The notes under the pieces: generated by a model
Databases searched by the model: none
What the model was told of the DNA's origin: nothing
Seen by the model: the letters and a program-made list of their open reading frames with translations, nothing else
Program-made: the position numbers and the translations under genes
Part shown: positions 47,500 to 58,624 of the stretch, in pieces
Position numbering within the stretch: the stretch's first letter is position 1
How the letters are laid out: each line of letters opens with the position of its first letter
Assembly (NCBI GenBank): GCA_003508835.1
Contig: PUFA01000003.1
Span: 12,749,501-12,813,500, forward strand
Source: Eonycteris spelaea
Taxonomy: Eukaryota > Chordata > Mammalia > Chiroptera > Pteropodidae
Direction of reading: 5' to 3'
Length of the DNA: 64,000 bases

Positions 47500-47672
47500 T
47501 ATTATGCCCCAACATTTGAGCAGTTAATTAAAGCACAAGGAATGCTTAATTAGTGTAATAAATGCAATTAAACTGTCTGTAATGAAGAAACTGCTGCTCA
47601 ATTTTTAGAGCAACAGGGAAGGGATGGCCAGATGGGTTAATTAATCAGTGTTAACTCTCATTTGATGAATAC
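47500..47672. promoter_or_regulatory. Candidate enhancer: cluster of homeodomain-type sites
   Basis: Within 150 bp there are repeated TAAT/ATTA cores: TTAATTA (47524), TTAATTAG (47546), GCAATTAA (47564), TGTAATGA (47579) and TTAATTAATCA (47638). They are embedded in non-repetitive 'gaagaaactgctgctcaat' and 'gggatggccagatgggtt' sequence. This density and lack of decay signatures resembles deeply conserved developmental enhancers. Conservation has not been measured. Confidence 0.4.
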
Positions 47673-50600
47673 TTTGAGGTTCTCTGGTACAATGAGACTA
47701 TACAAATGCCATACATTGTTGTCATTATGGCTAGATAGACTATCATTTGGGCCCTACTTCCTTAAGCCTTTCCACTTAACCAAGTTTTCAATTGCAAAGT
47801 TGACTTTTGCTCTCCCAAGGTGTCATTCTCTTTTTTCTATGTCTCAATAGTAATTTAAGCTATACTACAATAAAAAAAAAAAAGGTCAACGTCAATTTTC
47901 AAGATTTTAAAAGAGATTCATTTACATATCAAGCTGTGCATTCCTTTATTTCTTTTAAGAGAGAAACACCTTTTACTGTCATTGTTAAACTCTGTGTGTG
48001 CCAACATTTTTCTGTGAGTAGAAAAGACCATTCTCCACATTCTGCCACTGTGTCTCAAATTGCCATCAGCCATTGCTTTTTGGGCAACCACCACATACCT
48101 TCTGTGAAAGAAGTTTTGGTTATTTTTGATGATTTTTATTAATGTACTTTGTTAAAATGACAACATCTTTCTTATACCTAGCACACTATATTTCTTACTT
48201 ACTGGATCAAATTTCTGGTTCAACTAGTATGTAATATTTCAATGATTAGAAGAGTTAACTCTGGCTCCAAAGGCACAATCAGTGGTCTCCCCTCTTGTTT
48301 ATATGCACTGATGATATCTTAGTGGCACTGAGTGGTGAAAGAAGACAAAGATCTGTGGCCACCATTGCTCTTTGTTAAGGCTTTACACAAAAGTACTGAC
48401 TGTGCTATAATAGGAAATCAGCTTGCCAAAATATTACGAGAGGCTGAAATTCTACTTAAATTATTATATGCTTGGATGGCTGCAAAAACAACAGATAGCT
48501 ATGTAATTAATACAAACCATGTCAGCCTCCCTCACTTTCTTCTCATCTTCATGCAGACCAGTAATGAGGCGCCTTCTGACACACAATCACAACACACTGA
48601 CAACCATCTTGGTGTGTGAAAAAGACATAGAAAAATCCAAGAACTGTGACAATGCTAGCAAGCGTAGTTCCTCTTCACCAGAGATTTCACATCATAGTCG
48701 TCCCTGAGGCAGGATCCCTGGTTGGAGAAATCATTATCTGCCAGGCTACAGACAAGCTCCTAGGTCTGAAGGGCTCTTATCATAAAGAAAGCAAAGTTGT
48801 TATCTAAAAGGATGATTTTCTTCTTTCTCATGTTACACTTCCTGAGAAAATATTGAAAATGAATAAATCTCCAAAACAATTATATTTTATTGCTTATTTT
48901 CACCACTATATGGTGACCATGTACCTACCAAGAAATTAGTGTAGTCTCATCCAATAGATTAAAGAAGATAATGATGTCAACTTGTGATACTAATTTTTTA
49001 AATATAAAATTTCACCTGATATACTATAACACACAATCGTCACCACTATGCTTTATCAGGTCTGTTCATCAGCATCACCATTGACTGACATGTTTAGTGC
49101 GCTATTCCCTTACTGGACTCTGCCAGGGGCTACAGATAATATTTAAAAGCATAAGACAGTCGTTGAGCCTGTATTTAACCTTAATATAATTGGTGACATG
49201 AAATTTACATGTAAAAAGGATGCAAAATCATTGTTTCTATTACAATCTAATTCCAAATGGAAAATACAAACAAGATATATGATGGGAAATCTGAAACTGA
49301 GAACAGGGTTACTATAGAGAGAGCAAAACAGATATGATTCTTCTAGGAATAGTAAATCCCAAAGTAAGGGAATTCCGGAAAAGAGGATATGTGAGAGAAG
49401 CAATAAGACTCCTAAAAATGATCACTAAGAATGTCCTCATAGATAGTAATATGATAAGCAGCAATGCTCTGCACTAGAAATAAAAGTGGTTATTAAAAAA
49501 GAGAATGTGAAACAAATAGAAATTAAAGTTAGAGACCACGAAACTTGTGTTCTAGATGTTCAGAAAAGACTGACATGTGAAACAATAATGAATGACTTGA
49601 AAAAAGAGATAATAAGGCTAATTACTAAGTCACATTGTATAAACTCTAGCCTTTAAAAGAGTTCACGTTAAAAAATTATCAATGAAAAATGGAACAATGC
49701 AGTAGAGTATCCTAATAGTGATAGGTCTTGACTTGTGTTTTGACTATTAGCTGATATTTGAATTGATGGAGAGAAGAGAATAAATACCAGATGGAAGTTA
49801 AGCATAATATAAACCATGAAGTCAGTATTAGATATTATTACATGGTTTGGGGAAGTAAAAAAAATTCAGTTAAAGACATGATGCAGTAGGGAATAGTGAT
49901 CCACTGAAATTTATAAAATAGTTGATGATAAGTGCTATTTTTAGTAGATTAATCAAGGGCAGTGGCTCCATGTTTTGGTTTTTAGACACCAGAGAGGCTA
50001 TGAAAAAAAAAGCTGCATGTTTATGTGCAATATGTATACACTAAAACATGCATCTACTACATAATGAATATATCTGCAACACATATATCCTTTAAATATG
50101 TAAAAGTGTGACTAATATAATGCAAATAAATTTAATAAATGTAATCTCTTATGATATTATGCCATTCTATATTTTTTTATTAATAGTGTGGTTATTATCT
50201 CATACCGAGAGATGCATTATTTTCTTGAAATTGCTGCCAACTTAAATTGTCATTTTTTGTTATCAAATATAAAATGCATGTCACATGTTTAACATATTTT
50301 CATTTATTAACTATTTGATATTTGATGATATTTGATATTATTACTGAGTAATACTAACATAAATATGACCATTATAATTGCTATATTTAGTCATTATTCT
50401 TAAAGTCTTAATAATTAATTCAGAATCCATTTCTAATGTGTGGAATTATAAAATATGTACATTTTCTAATGACAGTACTACCATCAAACACTGTTTCTCC
50501 CTGTAGAATTTGACTATCTTTTCTCATCAAATACCATTTGTGGTGTATTTTTGAAGACCAGAATGTAAGGATACGCTTAGCATTTAGCTGAGAGTGGCAC

Positions 50601-51045
50601 ATTTTGAAGCCAAACGAGCTTGTTTCATTACCCCACACTTTGGATTTTCATTACTTACAACATGTCAACTTGCTAAGTACAAATATTCCATCCTCCAAAA
50701 AGCACTAAATATTGAAAACAAGATTTGATGAGATAGTCAGTGGGATAGAAGTGATATAATAAAACAGCTCAAATTTACCAAGAAGTTTTATCACATAAAA
50801 ATAAGAAAAACACCAACTGGTTTCCCAACCTTACTCCCCAACCCAAACACACAGCTATCTATCCTCATAACTTATTTCTGCAATAATACATTTTCCTTTT
50901 TCTGGAAATGGAGAACGCTGGTAGATAGGCACTTGATCGTGGAATACGGAGTAACTTAGATGTTGAAATAAATGTTTTAAATTGAATTGCACTTTGATTT
51001 GTGAGCTTCACTTTCAAAGCTACTTTGGCAGGAAAGGTTTAACTC
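47673..51045. other. Unassigned AT-rich DNA
   Basis: About 3.4 kb without a repeat or gene I can name. Frames of 111 codons (47807-48142) and 95 codons (48332-48619) have no recognisable domain. The stretch 48240-48870 has a somewhat coding-like base mix and may be an unidentified old retroelement. Confidence 0.45.
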
Positions 51046-51049
51046 AGCA

Positions 51050-51605
51050 GGCCTGGACTGATCAAACCCTGGACATTCCGAATAAAGGCCTGGCTTCAGA
51101 ACTGATCCTTGGCCAATTCTTGGTAGATAGATAGTCTCTGATCCTGACAATAAGATTGTTTTTGTAAGCCTGAGGTCTTGGCTGTGCAGATCAGTTTAAC
51201 CACATAAGTTTATTCTGACAATGTGATTTCTGGTAAATGCTTGTTTTTCCCCTGAACGAGATGGGGACGAGATGCAGCTGATATCAGACACCTGGGGGAC
51301 ACACGCCTCTATGACTAAACCCCAGTGAAATCCCTATACACTAAAGCATAGATTAGCTTCCTTGATTGGCGAAGGCATGACATGTGTTGTTATACGTTTT
51401 TTGCTGGGAGAACTACCTCTGGCAGGGGACACCTGGAAGCTTGTATCTGGTTTCTCCTGGATTTTGCTCACCTGTACTTTGCTGATTTTTATCTGTATCC
51501 TTTTTCAGTTATGAACCATAATTACAAATGTAACAGCTTTTTTTGAGCTATGTGAGTCCTTCTAGAGAATTATCCAGCTTGAGAGACTTGGGGACCCTTG
51601 CCACA
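51050..51605 (+). mobile_element. Solo LTR, ERV1-like
   Basis: LTR landmarks in order are 'aggcctggactgatcaaacc', 'cagacacctgggggacacac' and 'aaaccccagtgaaatccct'. After these come 'gacacctggaagcttgtat', 'tgctcacctgtactttgctg' with a decayed polyadenylation region 'atgaaccataattacaaat', and 'gtgagtccttctagagaatt' with 'ggggacccttgccacaca' at the end. The U5 wording (gagtccttctag...gaat) is typical of class I mammalian ERV LTRs. No internal region flanks it. Exact family not identified. Confidence 0.68.
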
Positions 51606-51609
51606 CAAA

Positions 51610-51870
51610 TCTTCTCTAATTCTTAGTAAAGGCCCCCAGTGCTTTTATTCTACTCTGAACTCTTAACATTTATCATCAATATCAAAGAATTTAAGAATTT
51701 TGCAGAACCCTCATTTGAATTGTTTATTATAGTTTTATATATTATTGCTTTCTCAGTTAATTGCTATTTTAACACAAAGGATGTGATTGTTGTTTTCTCC
51801 CCAAAACTTGCAAAGTTTTCATAATAGTCAGCACTAACTAGGTACTCAATCAATGCTTTTGCATTAGTGA
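51610..51870 (+). mobile_element. L2-like 3' end, diverged
   Basis: The 3' signature 'actaactaggtactcaatca' plus 'atgcttttgca' occurs at 51834-51865. The preceding 200 bases fit an L2 3'UTR only loosely. Confidence 0.5.
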
Positions 51871-51989
51871 CCAACCAAGAAACTGATGGAATTGATAATA
51901 AACTAGAAGCATCTATTAGCAATTGATCTAATTATGTTTGTCAGCCTATCAGCGGGTGTCCAGAAATATTCTAGATTATTATTGCTGGA

Positions 51990-52078
51990 GTACCTAAGCA
52001 CTGACAAAGACTATGTTGGCCAATTTTTATCTGTGCCTTGCATATAAAAAGTACCAAATATTTATGGAATAAATGTGT
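51990..52078 (+). mobile_element. L2/MIR 3' end remnant
   Basis: 'tttatctgtgccttgcatat' followed by 'accaaatatttatggaataa' is a diverged copy of the shared L2/MIR terminus. Confidence 0.5.
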
Positions 52079-52960
52079 AAAAGGAAATCTTCTATTGAAT
52101 TTTGTAAGAACCTTAGTTGAATTTTCTCTGAAGATCTAGGAAACACAGACTTATGAAATTCTCAATTTGAATGAAATATTTTCAATTCCAATATTAATTG
52201 AAGGATTGTTTCATGGATTTGAAATAATCTTAATAGTTTCCTCAATCATTTATTTTACTTTTGTGTGATGATGTAACACAGAATTTAGTGGATCTTTTAT
52301 ATGGCATAATAAAATGTCTGCTATATTGGAAGTAAATCTTGTGTATTTTTGAGTATTAAGTAAAGGCTCTTTAAAAGCATATGTTTGTAAAAGCTTACTT
52401 TTTTCTGTACAACCTTGCACAGATCATAAAATTCAACTCAATACATAAGAGAAAAGATGCAAAGGTGGTAACACTAGGTATTATTAGGCTAATAGAGCTG
52501 GTAAAGTGACAGATGATGAAGTTGAAGAGAATAAACTTTTTTAAGTTGAAAAAATATATGTAGAACTTTGACTATTTCTTAAGTCATAGCACCCAGAAAT
52601 GTGAGGTAACTGAAAGTAATCTCTTAGGTAATAAGTTCCTGAGAAAATAGGTAAGAAAGTGAAGGATGGCAAGCAGAGATAGAAATGAAGCCAAGTAAGA
52701 GTATGGTTTTAGGTAAAGTCCTACAGAACGTGATTTGGCCTGATCTGCAGAGGGATTCGCATGTGTGAGGTCTACATCAGAGTTGTTGCTTCTACAGGTA
52801 ATGGAGTGGTGCTTTCAAGCCATCAAATTATTTGCTGAGGGCTCTCCCATGGGTCTAAACTTTCAGGCATTCCCCACTCTCTATGAGCACAGGAAAAGCT
52901 CCTAGGACAAAGAGGCAGAGGTGTGGACCATTAAAAGCAAAATCAAAACTCTGTTAAAAT
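52079..52960. other. Unassigned AT-rich DNA
   Basis: No recognised gene or repeat. Confidence 0.5.
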
Positions 52961-52962
52961 GT

Positions 52963-53143
52963 AGTCATAAGGGTATGAAGTACAGTATAGAGAATATAGT
53001 CAATAATATTGTAATAACTATCTATAGTGCCAGGTGGGTACTAGACTAATCAGGGGGATCACTTTGTAAATTATACAAATGTCTAACCACTATGCTGTAC
53101 ACCTGAAACTAGTATAAAATAATATTGAATGTCAACTCTAATT
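52963..53143 (+). mobile_element. L1 3'UTR end, bat-like subtype
   Basis: 'agtacagtatagagaatata', 'gtgccaggtgggtactagac', 'gggggatcactttgtaaatt', 'ccactatgctgtacacctga' and 'aatattgaatgtcaactc' form an almost undiverged L1 3' end. The 'gtgccaggtgggtactag' wording differs from the carnivore/ungulate form I recall and resembles bat L1s. The 3' poly-A is replaced by a G11 tract (53144-53154). Confidence 0.8.
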
Positions 53144-53154
53144 GGGGGGGGGGG
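53144..53154. repeat. Poly(G) tract, 11 bases
   Basis: It lies exactly where the L1 poly-A tail would start. Either a real substitution of the tail or a sequencing/assembly slip. Confidence 0.85.
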
Positions 53155-53900
53155 AACCTCTAAAAGGGATCCAAGGGGATTTGAGTGAAGCACTAACAAT
53201 ATCCACTATTGGTTAATAAAAACATGGAGGTGTGCTATAAAATGTCATTAGTGGATTATTTGTGCTTCAAATAACTATATTTGAAAAAAATATTGAACAA
53301 TAATTTGATTTTTTTTTTTTGCAATAAATATACCAGCCTTTAAAAAGTACTCCTGTTAATTATTAGGATGTAGAGATCAGTGTGAGGTATGGGATGAACT
53401 CAGCGAAAAGAGCAAATGCTACGGAAAGAGGATCAGAACCAAAGCAAAGAGAGGTTTAAATCAACTGTGACTTCAAAGGTCTTTTGCCAGAAATGCATTT
53501 TCTTATAGGAAAAATATACTATAGGTCCAGAGTTTGACTCTGGGAAATATGAATCCTTTAGCTGAAGAAGAGATCTTGAGCTTACAACACATGGTCCAAA
53601 TAAATAAAATTTAATTAAAAGCTCTATCTTAAAAGTGCTCTATTTAAATAGTCCAGAAGGTATATTAGGAAATAATTTGAATATTTTGTTTTTGTTTTCA
53701 ACCTCTGTTTGTTTTGTTTGTGTTCCTGGTGGCAGAGTTTTCTTTCCTATTGAATTCTATGAAAACTTGAAAGAAATTTTTCTGTAATGAACCCAGAGTG
53801 GATAAGGTTGTAGAAAATGAGAATTCCTGTGTGTAGTGAATTGTGAGGATGAATTTTAAAATTCCATTCATGTACAGATAACCCTTTGTAATGTGAATCT
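53155..53900. other. Unassigned AT-rich DNA
   Basis: Nothing recognised. Confidence 0.5.
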
Positions 53901-53904
53901 GACA

Positions 53905-54312
53905 CTTTTCCAGAGATGGTTTGTATTTCCCCACCTTTTAGGTCTGGGGTAACTTTGTGATTTGCTTAGACAAATAAAATTCAGTGAAAGTAAAGTGTGT
54001 TTCCCAAGCTTGGGCCACAAAAACCTTGTAGCTTTTCTCTCTTCCTCTTAAAACCTATTGCTATCATGTGAAGAAGCTTGGGCTAGTCTGCTAGAGAATG
54101 AGACCATGCAGAACCAAGTTTTCTTAAGCCTGCCAACCTGTAATTGAGCTGCCAGCAGACTGCAGTCACATAGGTAACCCCAGAAAATACCAACAGGAAA
54201 AAACTCAGCTGAACCCTGACCAAACTGCTGATACACAGAATTGTAATAAAATGAAATGGCTGTTGTTTAAATCATTTAGTTTTGGGGTGATTTTTAAGGC
54301 ACCAACTAATGA
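53905..54312 (+). mobile_element. MLT1-type MaLR LTR
   Basis: Canonical MLT1 landmarks in order: 'gtctggggtaactttgtgat', 'tcatgtgaagaagcttgggc', 'gctgccagcagactgcagtc', 'aaaaactcagctgaaccct', 'aactgctgatacacagaatt' and 'atttagttttggggtgattt'. The LTR promoter and polyadenylation functions are long decayed. No internal region is attached. Antisense frames across it are not genes. Confidence 0.92.
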
Positions 54313-54670
54313 TTTGTGGCATCCATACATGAGGGGACACAATATGCAGGGCTTGGTGTCTGGGTTCGCACCAAGTCTACTATAAACGTCATACGGAGAG
54401 ACCTCTTTGGTGCTTTTACACCAGAACCTCTTGGGAAATTTCTTGAAAACCTCTGTTTGAAAAATATGCATTCAAAATCATGGTACATTTTACTGTACCT
54501 GTTCCCCCTTAATTAAAAAGACATCTACATACTTAACATGTATCTTAAGCAATTAAACTCAGGAGTCCCTCTGGAATATCTCCTGTGGTAAGTGCTTGGT
54601 AAAAGTCTTTGTGAGAAGGAATGGAGAGAAGAACAAGTTATGTGTTTATTATTTGTCTTTTTATTAATAA
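54313..54670. other. Unassigned block with some CpGs
   Basis: 54313-54500 keeps CpGs ('gggttcgcaccaag', 'aaacgtcatacggagag') next to a decayed LTR. No gene is supported. The 88-codon antisense and 66-codon sense frames have no known domain. Confidence 0.4.
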
Positions 54671-54673
54671 CTA

Positions 54674-54738
54674 TTATCTATCTATCTAACATCTATCATC
54701 ATCTATCTGTCTAGCCCAGCTCTATCATCTATTTATCT
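54674..54738. repeat. (TATC)n microsatellite, imperfect
   Basis: CTAT/ATCT tetranucleotide runs, broken by 'ctagcccagc'. Confidence 0.88.
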
Positions 54739-55515
54739 CCAGTTGAAGAAAATTAGTGTAGTAATTGGCCAATGCCTTTACTTATCATAAAAGGAACACA
54801 ACCCATTTAGCATGATAAACATATTTAATGTGTCTTGATCAGACATAAGCAGTTAACTATTATTTATGGAGCTGATGGAAAAAATAGGACAGAGTTACAC
54901 CTTCACTTTCCTGAAGCACCTATAAATGCCTTGTTCAGCCACAGAATTCTGAAATCTGTAGAATAGCTTATTGCCATTGAACTTAAAGCCTTCCTTATCA
55001 GTCATGTTATACGCTGTACTTGCTAGCAAACGCTCTAATTAATATTGTGAACAGACTTCACAAACACTTTCTGATTGCTTTCTCATTAAAAACTTTTTTT
55101 TTTAAAAGTTGTCCTCTTGGTTGACATGTTTTATATTTGTTCCTCTGTTATGGTTTCCACACAGCAAGGAAAGAACTTGTAAATAAGGGGATTAAAATAG
55201 CAGATGCAGTCAAATAATGTCAGTCTGTTCTGAACTATGAGGCTTTCCTTATGTTCTTCTCTTTGAAAGATGCTAGGATATATGTCTACTTGGCCAATGA
55301 ATCCCAAAGAACTCTTGATTCTCATAGGGCTGTGTATAGAGAAAAACACAAGTAAAAAGAGCTATGCCATGTGAAAAAAATAAAATCACATGTCCTCAGC
55401 AATTCGATGATCATAAGAAAAACATATCTGCTCTATTGACCAGTTATTTTGTGTATTATATGTCTTAATAAAAGGGTCTTCTTCCAACATGGAGAAATAG
55501 CCAGATATTTGAAAT
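54739..55515. other. Unassigned non-coding DNA
   Basis: No recognised repeat. A 72-codon antisense frame at 55131-55349 lacks a known domain. Confidence 0.45.
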
Positions 55516-55519
55516 AAAT

Positions 55520-56636
55520 TAATTTTTTATATCTATCTATTCATCTTTCTTTTCACTAAATTCTCACTCCCAAGGTCTTCTATTTGGTTTTCCATCCATG
55601 TGGTAACTTGCTTGTCAAATTCTTTATTTCATTAATCTTCTTCACACTACAATATTTTATAGTATTTCCCCTTATCTTCAAGGAAAATGTATCTGTCCAG
55701 TTTATGGACATATGGTTAATCTCAATAAGTTTATTAAATACACTTGAAAAGAATGCACATATTGCAATTGTTGGATGCAGTGTTCTATAATTATCAATCA
55801 GGTCACGGCATACCATATTGTTCAGATCATTTCTGCATTTACTGATTATTTTTGCATAGTTTTTCTATTAATTGATGAAATAATTGCTAAATGTCTATTT
55901 TTCTTTTAATTCTGTCCATTTTTGTGTCATATATTTTAAAGCGCTCTTATTTAAACAGACACATTTATGATTATGTCTTCCCGATAAATTAAACCTTTAT
56001 CATTATGAATCACTTCTTTTTGTCTCTGATAATATCCTTTGTCATGAACTCTACTTTATCTTTTATGAATATAGTCACTCAACCTTCTCAGGCTTACTGC
56101 TGCATGGAATATGCAATGCAATTACTGCTATGACTAAATTTTTTCTACAGTTTTATTATTTATTTTTATATTGTCCTCCATGTTTTGTTGTTATTATTGT
56201 CCACCTGTAAACTCTTTCTTGCCTTATTTTGAAATTGATAACTGACTTTTTAATAATGTATCATTTCAGCTAAAATATTGAAACATTGAATCTATCTACT
56301 TTCTCCATCTTTTTGCTATAGCTGGCACATGTATTATATCTATAATCATTATAAATGCCATAATATGTAAAACAGTCCCTTGAAATTTAAGTAAAGAGAA
56401 AAATTGTTTTTTAAAATAAATTTACTCATTTACTTAATAATATTTTTGTTCTTCCTAAAGATTCAAGTTTTCCTTCTGCATTATTTTCTTTCAGCCTAAA
56501 GATCTTCTGATAGCATTTCTTGTAGCACAGGTCAACTTGCAATGAATCTTCTGAGTTTTTGTTTATCTGAACGTGCTTTATTTCACCTTTGTTCTTAAAT
56601 GATATTTTCACTAGATATAAAATTCTGCATTGGCAA

Positions 56637-56680
<44 letters not shown>

Positions 56681-57900
56681 CACCCCCCCCAACCCCTTTG
56701 GCACTTTAAATGTTCTTTCTTTATTCTGGAGCCCAGAATTCCAGATAAAATTTTCACAGTTATTTGAGTTAGTGTGTAACTGTATGTAATGTGTTCTTCT
56801 CTAGTTGCTGTTAGTATTTTCTTTTCCTTTTGAAAAAATTCCATCAGTTTACTATACTATGACTGATTGTCTTCATATTTAGTATTCTTGTGCTTATTTA
56901 ATGTTTAAGCACCAAAATTTCTACTTTTTCCCCCCAAATTGAGAGGGTTTGGGGCATTATTTATTTGATTATTTTTTTCTTTGTTTTCTCTCCTTTCAGG
57001 GACACTGTATAGAACTTTTACTATTTTTCCACAGTGTCTCAAATTCTTTCAATTAAAAAAATTTTTTTCTCACTTTCAAATTGGATAATTTATATTAGTC
57101 TGTCTTCTAGTTTACTGATTTTTTTTTTTGCTCATAGTAGCCATTCACAATTAAGCTCATTAGTGAATTTTTATTTTTATGTCACGTTATACTTTGAAGT
57201 CCTAAAATTTTCACTTTTTAAAAATATATATTTTAAATTTTTCTATAGAAGTTACCTATTTTTTCATTCATACAAATATATTTTTTATGCTTCAGTGATA
57301 ATAATTATAAGAGCATCTATAAGTTCTGGTTTAATAATTCCAGTATCTGCGTCATCAAAGGGTTGGTTTTTTGTCTTTTAACTTCAAATGAGCCTTATTT
57401 TTTGTATCTTTATTATCATATGTTGCATAATTTTGGATTGTATCCTGGATATTATAAATGTTATGTTGTTGAGAATCTAGATTCCATTATATTCCTCCAA
57501 TGGGTGTGGATGTTTTTATTTTTATTTTAGAAGGCAATTAATTTGATTAGTCTCTAACTTCAAACTCTGTCTTGTTTGCAGTTGGTGGCTGTTCAAATTG
57601 TAGTTCAGTCATTTTAGCCTCAACAGAGAGCCAATTTTAATGTGCCCATCACCTATAGTTCAAGATTCAGCTAGACATTTGGCTAGAGTTTATACACAAA
57701 CTTTTAAGCTATCCTTCTCTAATTTCCTTCTTTCTAATATTTTCTCCTAATATTATGAGGATGCTGTTGTCTTAGGTTTTTCTCCTCTGCTTCTTGCCAA
57801 CACAAAATGTTTTATAAGGAATGTCGTTATGATGTGCCTTTCTATAAAAGCACTTTTTCCTTATACAAGCTGTATTAACAGGAAATACCTGATGCTTGTT
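55520..57900 (-). mobile_element. L1M/HAL1-like LINE relic, antisense, 2.4 kb
   Basis: The strand shown is the reverse complement of an old L1. The endonuclease-coding N-terminus of ORF2 is recognisable at 55890-56110 ('cagacacatttatgattatg', 'aaacctttatcattatgaat', 'gaatatagtcactcaacctt'). Further into the 5' half come 'ttccttctgcattattttct', 'gcatttcttgtagcacaggt' (56513) and 'aacatctgtgtcat'-like sequence near 57340. All frames are broken. A (TC)n tract (56641-56679) grew inside it. The 115-codon plus-strand frame (57034-57381) is an antisense by-product. Confidence 0.75.
56641..56679. repeat. (TC)n microsatellite
   Basis: Perfect TC repeat followed by a C-rich run (56679-56696), inside the L1M relic. 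Confidence 0.97.
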
Positions 57901-57947
57901 TCTTTTTATAAAGTTTGACTCCTTTCCAAAAACTGTTAAATCTCAGA

Positions 57948-57950
<3 letters not shown>

Positions 57951-57987
<37 letters not shown>

Positions 57988-58004
57988 TGTGTGTGTGTGT
58001 GTGT
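57951..58004. repeat. (TG)n microsatellite
   Basis: About 54 bases of TG with a single GG phase shift at 57980. The frame at 57952-58155 begins inside it. Confidence 0.97.
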
Positions 58005-58169
58005 TCATTCAGAGTTTATAGTTATTACCTACATGAGCTTTAGTTTATTAGGGATTCATTTCACTATACTGAAAGAGAAACTTCATATATCAATTTGGCA
58101 GAAAAATGATGAAACCTATATAGTGAGTTCTTCAAAAAGACTGAGTGAACTTTGAAAAAGTTGTTTGAA

Positions 58170-58290
58170 TTAATATCGTCATTTAGTTTTTAAGCAAATA
58201 TTTGTTAAGCATACTTCCTTGCCAGGCAGTACAGAAGTAGAAAAAAAAATTAATATCATCTCTTATCTCAGAAATATGACACTTAAGTCA
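58170..58290 (-). mobile_element. L2 3' end remnant, antisense
   Basis: 'gcaaatatttgttaagcata' and 'ccttgccaggcagtacagaa' with 'catctcttatctcag' resemble the reverse complement of the L2 3' end. Confidence 0.6.
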
Positions 58291-58624
58291 CATTCAATAG
58301 ATATTTTCATTTGAAAACTATTTTAGTGCAATGCTGTATCTAATGCTTTCATTAAGTATAGTAACACTTATATGTATAATATAATAATGTGTTCATCGTC
58401 AGAAATAGTCCCTCTTTGCTAATCTTTAAGGTGATTCTAGAAGAAAAGAGTTTAAGGTGGTAAAATTAAGTATATTTTAGTGTATGCAATGATATATACC
58501 TTACTGTAGCTTTGACTGTAACTAACTTTAACAGAGACAATATTGTGTAAATGAACTATATTCCCCGCCCCCTTTTATGCCTGCCATAGCAGCTTCCCTC
58601 CTTTTCTGTCTTTATTCTTTCTGG

